Assembly (NCBI GenBank): GCA_023248545.1
Contig: JAHFEF010000001.1
Coordinates: 62,001-126,000, forward strand
Direction of reading: 5' to 3'
DNA: 64,000 nucleotides
Origin: Myxococcales bacterium
GTDB taxonomy: Bacteria > Myxococcota > UBA727 > JABDBI01
A model generated the notes under the pieces. It was not told where the DNA came from. It did no database searches and worked only from the letters and a program-made list of their open reading frames with translations. Made by a program: the position numbers and the translations under genes. Shown here piece by piece: positions 48,307-56,734 of the stretch. Numbering within the stretch: position 1 is the first letter of the stretch; the number at the start of each line of letters is the position of its first letter.

Positions 48307-49322
48307 CGATCATTGGGGTTTTTTAAGTCAACCCGACGCATGAGCTGTTCAGTGGTTGGATCCCAGTAGAACATGGGGGCGATATCGAGCGATCCGTTGG
48401 GGCCTATTTCGTCGGCCTCAGGGATCAAATCAAGCTCGTGGTAGATTGTCGGAGCTTGTTTGGCAACGAAGGCCTCGTACACGTCGTTGGCTGACATTTG
48501 GAGTGCCTGCTGCATGAGGGTTAAATTCTTGTGGTTCTCGGGATCTAGATAATGGCCGTCGCCATAGGCCACCCAGTGATCGCCTTGTGCATTATGAACA
48601 TGTAAGCCGTGCATGCACTCTTCATTGTGCATGAAGTGGCCCAACAAAGATCCGACGACTCCTGGGGTAACCTGGTTGGGTAATTCGACCCGGGGAAGCC
48701 GTAGGTGACCTGAAGAAAAATGATCAGTCAGGAAGTGGTTGGCAAAAGCGTTGATGGCATAAGCACGTTCAAGAGCCTGGGTATCCTGTGCTTTGCCAGC
48801 TTCAACGGCTGCTTCTAAGGCCAGTGAATGGCCCGCAACGTAGGCCTTGAGAGCGTTATCACCGAAGTGGTCATAGTCTGTCTCGGCGAGCAATAGATAG
48901 CGACCTGGAGTAAGCCACCAGAAACTGCCAGAACAGGCACCTCCTGTTAGGCAATTCCATAGCACGCTTTGATCTTCAGCGGTTGGGTTGTTGTGAATCG
49001 CTGTGACAATGCGCGTGGCTTCATCGACGGACTCTGGGATATTGACGAGTGAATTAAAAGCTTCCATAAATAGAGCTTTGCGTTGTTCGAGATCTGAACC
49101 CTGAGAAATTGGTGCGCCGGGAACACCATAAAAGTCGCCCATGGCAATGATTTCTCCAAAGGTCAAAACAAGGCCATTTTGCAAATGCAATCGCTTCTCT
49201 GAAGTTCCTTGAAGCGTGATAGCATCGCCTGCAAACGCATGTTCGAACGATTCGAATCGGGCATGGTAGTCGGCATGTAGATGAACAGAAAACAGGGCAA
49301 TCAACAGGCAATATCTAGACAT
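48222..49322 (-). CDS. Exported phospholipase C-like zinc metalloenzyme
   Basis: A 366-residue protein with signal peptide MSRYCLLIALFSVHLHA. The core carries MGDFYGVPGAPISQG, HFGDNALKAYVAGHSLALE and INAFANHFLTDHFSSGHLR, His/Asp clusters resembling zinc phospholipases C of the Legionella/Pseudomonas phosphatidylcholine-hydrolysing kind. It would act outside the cytoplasm on phospholipids. ATG 49322 has GGAG upstream. The long antisense overlap (85 bases) with the phosphoesterase gene is unusual. Confidence 0.65.
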   Translation of the reverse strand: MSRYCLLIALFSVHLHADYHARFESFEHAFAGDAITLQGTSEKRLHLQNGLVLTFGEIIAMGDFYGVPGAPISQGSDLEQRKALFMEAFNSLVNIPESVDEATRIVTAIHNNPTAEDQSVLWNCLTGGACSGSFWWLTPGRYLLLAETDYDHFGDNALKAYVAGHSLALEAAVEAGKAQDTQALERAYAINAFANHFLTDHFSSGHLRLPRVELPNQVTPGVVGSLLGHFMHNEECMHGLHVHNAQGDHWVAYGDGHYLDPENHKNLTLMQQALQMSANDVYEAFVAKQAPTIYHELDLIPEADEIGPNGSLDIAPMFYWDPTTEQLMRRVDLKNPNDRHWTNNWVGWSTLAALKVLANSLGVKFK

Positions 49323-49378
49323 AGAAGCACTCCTGTCGAATTCGTAGCACATAGGTTTTATGACTGCCTATCGGTCAT

Positions 49379-50392
49379 TCACGCGTTGACTGTATAGAGA
49401 TACTCTTTGTTTCTCAGGTGGCTGACTTCACCGACGCGTTGGCCACTGGGGTTGTAAATGCCAATTTGAGCGCCGACATAGCGCTTGTAATCGATGGTTT
49501 GTACCGAAACCTCGCCTTTTTGACTGAGCAGAGACTCCATTTCGGTCCGGCTGATAAAACCCTCGTTATTAAAAGAAACAATCAGGGTTTTGGCTTTGAG
49601 GGCGCTGATGAGTTGTGTAAACGCATGAATAAACTGCGTTTTAGAGTTGAAAGCGCTGGTATGTGTTTTGCAGTCGATGCGTTTGGTGGCAATACCATAG
49701 GTCTCTGGTTTGTCCCACAGCGCGAGTGTTTCCCAAATATGATAGTTGCGCCGATAATTGTGCTGGTTATAGGGCGGGTCTAAATAAATCACATCGCCAG
49801 TTAATTTCTCGGCGGCTTCTAGGGCATCCAAGCAATAGGCTTTACTGGGACCATGAATAGACCGAGGGGTGAGATCTGGCAGCCTCAGATTCAAATCATG
49901 GTGTGCTCGAGCAGCCCACGATTTCAAATAGGACATTTGGATCCCGCAGGTTGAGTCCACGCGATCGGCCGCTTCCATGAGCGAGACCAATAGGACGGCG
50001 AACAGATTGGGATCTAGGTGTTCTTGGGCCAGTAATTCTCGAATCGCGTCGATTCTTTCGCCGTTTTTGGGGTGAAAAAACCGGGACTTGATACAGAAAT
50101 TCTCGGTAAAATAGCCCGCCTGACCGGGGAGCTTATTGAGGCGATCAATCCAAGTTTCAGCTTCAGACTGGACTTTCTGTAGGTCTGTTTCGACATAGCA
50201 TTTGGCCAACCAGTAGGCATATTCGTTGTGATCGTTGGAAGATACCCGGTAGCCTGCTTTTTTGAGTGCATGGCCGACCCGGGAAGTGCCTGAGAACAGG
50301 TCTACCACGTGTTTTGCCCCAGGGCTTGCATCAGCCACGGCCTGCAGTATTTGGGGAATCAGCTGACGTTTTGAACCCAGGTACTTGATCAT
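49379..50392 (-). CDS. D12-class DNA adenine-N6 methyltransferase
   Basis: A 337-residue Dam-like methyltransferase: MIKYLGSKRQLIPQIL start, VVDLFSGTSRVGHAL (SAM site), SNDHNEYAYW, and VIYLDPPYNQHNY with the catalytic DPPY. The target recognition region lies between about residues 95 and 190. No restriction enzyme gene is adjacent, so it is an orphan or solitary methylase that may act in regulation or defence. It diverges from PBP1A. Confidence 0.87.
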   Translation of the reverse strand: MIKYLGSKRQLIPQILQAVADASPGAKHVVDLFSGTSRVGHALKKAGYRVSSNDHNEYAYWLAKCYVETDLQKVQSEAETWIDRLNKLPGQAGYFTENFCIKSRFFHPKNGERIDAIRELLAQEHLDPNLFAVLLVSLMEAADRVDSTCGIQMSYLKSWAARAHHDLNLRLPDLTPRSIHGPSKAYCLDALEAAEKLTGDVIYLDPPYNQHNYRRNYHIWETLALWDKPETYGIATKRIDCKTHTSAFNSKTQFIHAFTQLISALKAKTLIVSFNNEGFISRTEMESLLSQKGEVSVQTIDYKRYVGAQIGIYNPSGQRVGEVSHLRNKEYLYTVNA

Positions 50393-50421
50393 AATGCCAT
50401 CTTCGTCTTAAGACAGAGTCA

Positions 50422-52773
50422 GTGAAAAGTAAAAAATTAAATGGGCTGATTTTATTTTTAGCCATGGGCGTTGCCTTTACGGTGGGCATTGGTTTTGCCA
50501 TCATACAAATTATTTTGCATGATTTACCCAAGTTGGATCAGGTCGAGGCCTACAAGCCGTATCAAGTGAGTCGTGTATTAGACGCGTCAAATAATTTGAT
50601 CGCCGAGTTTTATATCGAAAAGCGAATCACGGTGCCGGTAAAGTCTTTGCCCGTGTTGGTCAAAAATGCTTTTTTGGCCGCCGAAGACGCCGATTTTTAT
50701 CGCCATCAAGGGATAGATTATTTCGGCATTTTACGCGCTGTTCTGAACGAGATCAAATATCAGCTCATTGGTGGGCAGCGCCTCGGTGGGAGCACGATTA
50801 CCCAACAGACAGCCAAAACCATGTTGCTGACGCGTCAACGTACTTATACGCGTAAAATCAAAGAATTTATTTTGGCCAAACGCATCGAAGACGCGCTCAC
50901 CAAAGACGAAATCTTAAATCTCTATTTAAATCAGATTTATTTTGGCAACGGCGCCTATGGGCTCGAAGAAGCTGCGCAAACTTACTACGGGGTCCCGGCA
51001 CGTGAGCTTTCTCTCTCTCAGGCAGCGTCATTGGCATCTGTTCCCAAAAGCCCCAACAAGATCAACCCGATCAAAGATCCTGAACGGGTGAAACAACGAC
51101 GTGACTATGTCTTGGAACAAATGGTGGTACACGGATTTATCACCGAGGCCATGGCTCAAAGAGCACGTGCAGAGCCGATTTTAGTCAAGCCCAAGTTGCA
51201 GCCGTATTTAAATAAGGCGCCGTATTTTGCCGATGAAGTAAAGCGTTTTTTGATCGACGAGTTGGGTGAAGATGCGCTGTATAAAGACGGCCTGACGATC
51301 CATACGGGTCTCAGCATGCCAATTCAGGTGGCCGCGAATGAGGCGCTGAAATGGGGTTTGCGCGTATTAGACAAGCGCCAAGGGTATCGTGGCCCCATTG
51401 CACGCTTGCCCAGCGATGAAGCGGTTCAAACAGCCGAGAAAATTCGTGAAAACAAGCGCAAGATAGAAGCCGCGACGTTGCTGATGGGCGTGGTGAAGAG
51501 CGTCTCCAATGCCAAACAACAAGCCGTGATTGACTTGGGGACATCGAGGGGAGTTTTGCCGCTTGAGAAAGCTTTATGGGCGCGGCCTTTTAATCCGGAG
51601 CAATATACACCAATCCCTAAGAGTTTGAGCTCTATTTTGAAAGTCGGCGATATTATTTGGGTTCGTGTTGATAAAACAGTTCCCAGCATAGAACTCTCGT
51701 TGGAACAAAAGCCCTTGGTAGAAGGGGCGTTGGTGGCGATTCATCCTGAGAGTCATCGGGTTCTCGCGATGGTGGGTGGTTATGATTTTGCGAGTTCGAA
51801 TTTTAATCGAGCAACCCAGGCTAAGCGCCAGCCAGGTTCGTCGTTTAAGCCATTTGTCTATACCACCGCTATTGATCAAGGCGTCATGACGCCAGCGACG
51901 TTGATCGACGATTCGCCCAAAGAATACGACAACTGGAAGCCTAAGAACGACAAGGGCGAGTTCTTGGGTGAAATCACGCTGAGAACCTGTTTGATCAGCT
52001 CGATCAATATTTGCAGCATTAGCATCATGGAAAAAGTTGGTATTGGGTCGGTGCTGGATTTGGTGGAACGGGCTGGCGAAGTGACCCCTGAGAACCCAAT
52101 GCCACGTGATCTCACCTTGGCACTGGGGTCGGGCGAAGTGATCCCTCTGTTACATGTGAATGCCTACTCGATTTTTCCGAATGCCGGCCAAGTTGGAAAG
52201 CCGATTTTGATCGAAAAAGTCGTCGATAGAAAAGGCCAGGTTTTATATCAATCCAAATCGGAAACACATCCCGTGATCAAAGCTTCCAGTGCTTATGTGA
52301 TGACCAATATTATGCGGGGGCTCATGGCCAGTTCAGGCAGACGCATCACGGGTCTCACAGGGCCGCTGGCGGGCAAGACGGGTACGACCAATGAGTTTAG
52401 AAGCGCCTGGTTTGTCGGATTTTCGCAAGATATTGTCGCGGGCGTGTATGTTGGTTTTGACGACAATCGATCGCTTGGCATCAAGGAGTATGGTGCTCGA
52501 GCAGCATTGCCGATTTGGGGGCAGTTTATGTGGCAGGCGCTCAAAGTGATGCCGCCGCGCGAGTTTGTGCAGCCCGAGGGGGTTGTTTGGCGATTGATTG
52601 ATCCTAAGACTGGCGAATTAGCGTCATCATCACAGATGTATGACCCTGATGCCGCCGCCGCTGCGGCTGCCCAATCTGTTGACGAGAGCGAGACAGCCGA
52701 TTCCAATGCACCTGATAAGCCGAAGCCGCCGATCATGGAGGCGTTTGTAGAAGGAACTGAGCCTGGGGCGTGA
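50422..52773 (+). CDS. mrcA: Bifunctional penicillin-binding protein 1A
   Basis: A 783-residue class A PBP that polymerises and crosslinks peptidoglycan in the periplasm. An N-terminal anchor (about 8-30) is followed by the GT51 transglycosylase (AFLAAEDADFYRHQGID with the catalytic Glu, RLGGSTITQQTAK, RKIKEFILAKRIE) and an OB-like insertion. The transpeptidase motifs are QPGSSFKP (SxxK), SSIN (SxN) and GKTGTTNEF (KTG). A low-complexity Asp/Ala/Glu tail ends the protein. GTG 50422 is the start; it diverges from the D12 methylase. Confidence 0.93.
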   Translation: MKSKKLNGLILFLAMGVAFTVGIGFAIIQIILHDLPKLDQVEAYKPYQVSRVLDASNNLIAEFYIEKRITVPVKSLPVLVKNAFLAAEDADFYRHQGIDYFGILRAVLNEIKYQLIGGQRLGGSTITQQTAKTMLLTRQRTYTRKIKEFILAKRIEDALTKDEILNLYLNQIYFGNGAYGLEEAAQTYYGVPARELSLSQAASLASVPKSPNKINPIKDPERVKQRRDYVLEQMVVHGFITEAMAQRARAEPILVKPKLQPYLNKAPYFADEVKRFLIDELGEDALYKDGLTIHTGLSMPIQVAANEALKWGLRVLDKRQGYRGPIARLPSDEAVQTAEKIRENKRKIEAATLLMGVVKSVSNAKQQAVIDLGTSRGVLPLEKALWARPFNPEQYTPIPKSLSSILKVGDIIWVRVDKTVPSIELSLEQKPLVEGALVAIHPESHRVLAMVGGYDFASSNFNRATQAKRQPGSSFKPFVYTTAIDQGVMTPATLIDDSPKEYDNWKPKNDKGEFLGEITLRTCLISSINICSISIMEKVGIGSVLDLVERAGEVTPENPMPRDLTLALGSGEVIPLLHVNAYSIFPNAGQVGKPILIEKVVDRKGQVLYQSKSETHPVIKASSAYVMTNIMRGLMASSGRRITGLTGPLAGKTGTTNEFRSAWFVGFSQDIVAGVYVGFDDNRSLGIKEYGARAALPIWGQFMWQALKVMPPREFVQPEGVVWRLIDPKTGELASSSQMYDPDAAAAAAAQSVDESETADSNAPDKPKPPIMEAFVEGTEPGA

Positions 52774-52822
52774 ATTTTACAATCCAATTGCAATTGCCAC
52801 AGCTTTATCGGATGCTGCCTAA

Positions 52823-53416
52823 ATGTTTCTATTATTATTGAGTTTTGTGGCCTTGTGGAGCGGTCCATGCCTATTGATGTGGATGCCGCTTTCGCCCAAG
52901 GCCCTGCGTCTGATCGATATCATCGTGATTGCTTCGATTTTATTTCTGATTGTATTTCATGTGATACCAGAGAGCATTGAACACGCAGGCTGGTTGGCCA
53001 TCGCGGCAATTTTAGTGGGCGCTTTGTGGCCGGTGCTCTATAAGATTGCGTCTCATTCGGACAACTGCCAGTTGCAGCGATCATTGCTGTCACTGGCATC
53101 GGTGGGTGTGATCACGCATACATTGTTGGATGGTGTGGCGCTTGCAGACGATGCCTATTTGGGTTTTGCGGTTGTATTGCATCGATTGCCCGAGGGTTTG
53201 GGCATTTGGCGGGTGGCTCAGTCGGCTTTTAGCAAACGCTGGGGTTATATTGCGTTGTCAATCATGACATTATCGACGGGCGTTGGATTTTTCTTTGGGT
53301 CAAAGTGGCTCAGCTATGCGCCGGACAATTTGGTTGGATTATTTGAAGGCTTAATGGCCGGGGTATTACTGCACGTGGTGTTTCATAAGAGTCATGTTCA
53401 AAGCGCTCATTCATAA
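52823..53416 (+). CDS. ZIP-family metal transporter
   Basis: A 197-residue membrane protein with about seven helices and the ZIP metal-site motifs HTLLDGVALADDAYL and VVLHRLPEGLGIW, plus a His-rich end (VVFHKSHVQSAH). ZIP proteins import zinc and related divalent metals. A Fur/Zur-type regulator starts within its last 23 bases, so metal uptake and its sensor are coupled. It is short compared with E. coli ZupT (257). Confidence 0.8.
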   Translation: MFLLLLSFVALWSGPCLLMWMPLSPKALRLIDIIVIASILFLIVFHVIPESIEHAGWLAIAAILVGALWPVLYKIASHSDNCQLQRSLLSLASVGVITHTLLDGVALADDAYLGFAVVLHRLPEGLGIWRVAQSAFSKRWGYIALSIMTLSTGVGFFFGSKWLSYAPDNLVGLFEGLMAGVLLHVVFHKSHVQSAHS

Positions 53417-53762
53417 AGCCGGATTGCGTTCGACGCCAGCCCGACTCGCCGTATTGGCGATTTTGTCGAAAGCGACAAAGCCCATGAGTCATGGGGAGCT
53501 GGCGGATTGTTTGCAAACGCAAGATTTTGATCGGGCGACAGTATTTCGTAACTTGAATGATTTGACGGAAGCCGGGTTATTATCTCGCATTGATCTAGGG
53601 GATCACACGTGGCGGTTTGAGCTGAAAGCGAAGCACCCGCATTTTGTTTGCACTGACTGTGGAGACGTGGCGTGTTTATCTGACAACGACATTCAAGTTT
53701 CTACGAAGTTGGCGGCCATTTCTGAAGTATTATTAAAAGGCCACTGTGGAGAGTGTCTATGA
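53394..53762 (+). CDS. Fur-family regulator, probably Zur-like
   Basis: A 122-residue metalloregulator. The winged helix is PARLAVLAILSKATKPMSHGELAD with recognition helix DRATVFRNLNDLTEAGLLSR. The metal and structural region is HPHFVCTDCGDVACL (CxxC) with a final CGECL. Coupling to the ZIP gene (23-base overlap) suggests it senses zinc, but iron or another metal is possible. The stop overlaps nagZ as ATGA. Confidence 0.85.
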   Translation: MFKALIHKAGLRSTPARLAVLAILSKATKPMSHGELADCLQTQDFDRATVFRNLNDLTEAGLLSRIDLGDHTWRFELKAKHPHFVCTDCGDVACLSDNDIQVSTKLAAISEVLLKGHCGECL

Positions 53763-54748
53763 GTGATTTGCCATTGGGTCGGTTGTTTATGTTTGGTTTC
53801 GAAGGGTTTTCTCTTCCCAGGCAGGCGCGCGATATTCTAGAAAAAGACCAAGCGCTGGGGGCAATTTTATTTAAGCGCAATATTCGTTCACGAGAACAAG
53901 TCTATGATTTAAATCGCTCGATTCCGGGCCTTGTGTCTGTGGACCAAGAGGGGGGGCGAGTTGCGAGACTCAAGGGTCTCTGCACGGACATTCCGCCGAT
54001 GCGTGAAATTGGCCAAGCAGCTCGGCGGGATTCCGAGTTGCCCTATCAGATTGGCTATTCGATGGGTCTTGAGCTCAAAGAACTGGGTTTCGATTTAGAT
54101 TTTGCGCCAGTAATGGACATCGATACGAATCCTAATAACCCAATTATTGGCGATCGGAGTTTTAGCCGTGATCCGGACGAAGTAGCGCGATTTGGGTCAA
54201 GATTTATTAAGGGTCTACAGGCAGCGGGGATTTTGGCCTGTGCGAAGCATTTTCCAGGGCACGGTGACACAGACACAGACAGCCACTTGGATTTGCCTGT
54301 GATTACACACGGCAAAGATCGAATTGCACATATTGAGTTGCACCCATTTAGAGCTGCGATTCAGGCGGGTGTGGCTTCTATCATGACTGCGCATATTTTG
54401 GTTCCGGCGTTGGATCCAGTGTATCCGGCGACGTTGAGCCACTCGATTTTAACGGGCCTGTTGCGTGAAAAATTAGGTTACGAAGGCGTGGTTGTTTCGG
54501 ATGATTTGGAAATGCACGCCGTGGCTGACCGATATTCTATCAGAGAGCTGGTGAGATTAGGTTTACTGGCTGGCGTAGACTTATTTTTGGTTTGCAAAGA
54601 GTTAGATAAAACCCGCGAAGCCATAAATGCTGCTCATGATTTGGTGGACCAGGGTGAAGTTCCCAAAAAACGTGTTTTAGAAGCTTTGGGACGGGTGGCC
54701 AAACTAAAAATTGGCCATCGCCTGTTGAGGAACGGAAACCCCGGGTGA
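53759..54748 (+). CDS. nagZ: Beta-N-acetylhexosaminidase NagZ-like
   Basis: A 329-residue glycoside hydrolase family 3 enzyme that removes GlcNAc from muropeptides in peptidoglycan recycling. Motifs are SVDQEGGRVARL, FAPVMDIDTNPNNPIIGDRSF, AKHFPGHGDTDTDSH (catalytic His/Asp loop) and VVSDDLEM with the nucleophile Asp. No signal peptide, as expected for cytosolic NagZ. It overlaps the Fur-type regulator by 4 bases; what links metal uptake to cell-wall recycling is not clear. Confidence 0.92.
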   Translation: MSDLPLGRLFMFGFEGFSLPRQARDILEKDQALGAILFKRNIRSREQVYDLNRSIPGLVSVDQEGGRVARLKGLCTDIPPMREIGQAARRDSELPYQIGYSMGLELKELGFDLDFAPVMDIDTNPNNPIIGDRSFSRDPDEVARFGSRFIKGLQAAGILACAKHFPGHGDTDTDSHLDLPVITHGKDRIAHIELHPFRAAIQAGVASIMTAHILVPALDPVYPATLSHSILTGLLREKLGYEGVVVSDDLEMHAVADRYSIRELVRLGLLAGVDLFLVCKELDKTREAINAAHDLVDQGEVPKKRVLEALGRVAKLKIGHRLLRNGNPG

Positions 54749-54780
54749 CAACGTCAACCCCGGAGGGGTGGCACCCAAAA

Positions 54781-56490
54781 TCACAACGTCTTGCAATGTG
54801 CAATTAATGCGCTTTCAGACATGAACCCCAAGTCTTCACCCGATCGGGTTCTGACCGTTGCACCTTGCTGCTCGATTTCTTTATCGCCAATCACGAGCAT
54901 CAGTGGAGCCTTGGCCATTTGAGCATCTCGAATTTTAGCACCCAGTTTATCGCTGCCGGCCGGAACGTGGACTCTAAAGCCTGCCTGAATAAGAGTCTGC
55001 TCCAGCTTGCGTGCATAATCCAAATGCCGATCGGCAATCGTCAGAATACGCACTTGTTCCGGCGCCAGCCAGAAGGGCAGTGCACCAGCATGCTCTTCGA
55101 TCAAAATACCCATGAAACGTTCAAGCGAACCCAATAACGCTCGGTGGATCATGACCGGCTGCTCTTGCTGGCCTTCAGAATTGACAAAAGTGAGGTGGAA
55201 ACGTTCTGGGTTATTAAAATCCAATTGCACTGTCGAGCATTGCCAGAGGCGATCTAAGCAATCTCGTAGCTTAATATCGATTTTAGGTCCATAAAAAGCC
55301 CCGCCGCCTTCGTCGACTTGATAGGTCAAATTGTGGCGCTCGATCGCTCGTTTTAAGCTGGCTTCTGCTTTGTTCCACTCGGCCAATTCACCGACATATT
55401 TGTCAGGGCGAGTTGAGAGATTCACTTCGAATTTCGAGAAGCCAAATTGATTTAAAATCGTAATCACAAAGCCAATCACGCGATCGAGTTCTTCATCAAT
55501 TTGATCCCACCGGCAAAATAGGTGGGCATCATCTTGAGTGAATCCCCGCACACGCATGAGGCCATGCATCACGCCAGCTAACTCATAACGATAAACTGTT
55601 CCAAATTCAGCATATCTAAATGGCAACTCACGATAACTGCGTGGCTTATTTTGATAGGCCAAAATATGGAACGGGCAGTTCATGGGTTTTAGAACGTATT
55701 CTTGCCCATCGACGTCCATCGGGGAAAACATGCTGTCTCGGTAAAACTCCCAATGGCCTGAAGTTTTCCATAAGTCAGATTTGGCAATGTGTGGCGAAAA
55801 GACCATTTCATAGCCATGCTTGAAATGCATGTCGCGTAAGTAATCTTCGATGGCGACGCGCACGCGCGCACCCTTGGGCAACCAAGTCACCAGCCCAGGG
55901 CCAATCAATGGGTCTGAGATTGAGAACAAATCGAGCTGTGGGCCAAGTTTTCGGTGGTCGCGCTTCTTGGCTTCTTCGATTTTATAAAAATAGTCTTCGA
56001 GTTCTTTCTGAGAACCAAAAGCGACGCCCGAAATTCTCTGAAGCATCTCGCGATTCTTGTCAGCTCGCCAATAAGATCCAGAAACGCCTAAAAGTTTAAA
56101 CGCTCCAATCTTGCTGGTGTCTGGCAGGTGCGGCCCGCGACATAGATCGATAAAATCGCCATTTTTATAAATTGTCACCGTGGGTTCTGGGATCCAGTCC
56201 AGGATTTCAAGCTTATATTTTTGGCCGAGCTTTTTAAATAGCTGCGCAGCTTCTGACTTGGTGAGTTCAGATTTTTCAAATGGCGTTTTGGATTTGATGA
56301 TTGTGGCCATTTCAGCCTCTATCACCCCTAAATCTTCCGGGGTGACAGGTCGGCCAATATCGACATCATAGTAAAATCCATCGCTGTGGTCTTTAGGACC
56401 CATGGTGATCTGAGCGCCTGGGTAGAGCTTGATAATCGCTGCGGCTAAAACGTGTTCGGCGCTGTGGCAAATCGTGTCATGGGCATGCAT
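54781..56490 (-). CDS. thrS: Threonyl-tRNA synthetase lacking the TGS domain
   Basis: A 569-residue class II synthetase. The N2 editing domain is intact: HSAEH at residues 9-13 (HxxxH) and CRGPH near residue 120. The catalytic core follows (PMNCPFH zinc Cys, motif 2 RYELAGVMHGLMRVRGFTQDD, motif 3 ILIEEHAGALPFWL end) with a C-terminal anticodon domain. The usual first 60 residues, the TGS (N1) domain, are missing. The ATG at 56490 directly follows the CCA end of tRNA-Val. In-frame stops inside the tRNA and no start codon after them rule out a longer protein. Confidence 0.93.
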   Translation of the reverse strand: MHAHDTICHSAEHVLAAAIIKLYPGAQITMGPKDHSDGFYYDVDIGRPVTPEDLGVIEAEMATIIKSKTPFEKSELTKSEAAQLFKKLGQKYKLEILDWIPEPTVTIYKNGDFIDLCRGPHLPDTSKIGAFKLLGVSGSYWRADKNREMLQRISGVAFGSQKELEDYFYKIEEAKKRDHRKLGPQLDLFSISDPLIGPGLVTWLPKGARVRVAIEDYLRDMHFKHGYEMVFSPHIAKSDLWKTSGHWEFYRDSMFSPMDVDGQEYVLKPMNCPFHILAYQNKPRSYRELPFRYAEFGTVYRYELAGVMHGLMRVRGFTQDDAHLFCRWDQIDEELDRVIGFVITILNQFGFSKFEVNLSTRPDKYVGELAEWNKAEASLKRAIERHNLTYQVDEGGGAFYGPKIDIKLRDCLDRLWQCSTVQLDFNNPERFHLTFVNSEGQQEQPVMIHRALLGSLERFMGILIEEHAGALPFWLAPEQVRILTIADRHLDYARKLEQTLIQAGFRVHVPAGSDKLGAKIRDAQMAKAPLMLVIGDKEIEQQGATVRTRSGEDLGFMSESALIAHCKTL

Positions 56491-56565
56491 TGGTAGGCAC
56501 GGCCGGTATCGAACCGGCGACCCCTACCATGTCAAGGTAGTGCTCTACCACTGAGCTACGCGCCT
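56491..56565 (-). tRNA. tRNA-Val (anticodon GAC)
   Basis: A 75-base cloverleaf with coded CCA. Acceptor AGGCGCG pairs with CGTGCCT, the D-stem is GCTC/GAGC, the anticodon stem is CTACC/GGTAG with loop TTGACAT giving anticodon GAC, and the T-arm is GCCGG-TTCGATA-CCGGC. The CCA end at 56491-56493 lies right before the thrS ATG, with no spacer. A likely promoter lies upstream at 56575-56603, so tRNA and thrS should share a transcript. Confidence 0.95.
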
Positions 56566-56574
56566 GTGTGGCTT

Positions 56575-56603
56575 AAGAAACCAATTTTTAGGTACCTTGT
56601 CAA
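56575..56603 (-). promoter_or_regulatory. Probable promoter for tRNA-Val and thrS
   Basis: Minus-strand -35 TTGACA (56598-56603) and -10-like TTTCTT (56575-56580) are spaced by 17 bases. The tRNA 5' end is 9 bases downstream of the -10, so the transcript would begin at or just before the tRNA. The -35 is a consensus match, the -10 is poor. Confidence 0.5.
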
Positions 56604-56611
56604 CCGGGGAA

Positions 56612-56732
56612 CCTCACCCCTAACCCCTCTCCACCCAGTGGAGAGGGGAAACTGGATGAAGGAAAATTAATTTAATTTTTGTTTCCTTTGTTCCCCCTCT
56701 CCAGTTGCTGGAGAGGGGGCTAGGGGGTGAGG
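56612..56732. repeat. Cruciform intergenic repeat (CCTCACCCC type)
   Basis: Two oppositely oriented units. The outer ends are CCTCACCCC (56612) against GGGGGTGAGG (ending 56732). Each contains its own hairpin: CCCCTCTCCA/TGGAGAGGGG (56624-56648) and CCCCCTCTCCAG/CTGGAGAGGGGG (56693-56719). A central AAGGAAA...TTTCCTT pair joins them. This is a dispersed palindromic repeat of REP type. It separates tRNA-Val from the exporter operon and may end its transcripts. Confidence 0.75.
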
Positions 56733-56734
56733 TT

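Noticed and set aside
49379-50392. Restriction-modification system
   Set aside because: Only a D12 methylase is present; no endonuclease gene is adjacent on either side.
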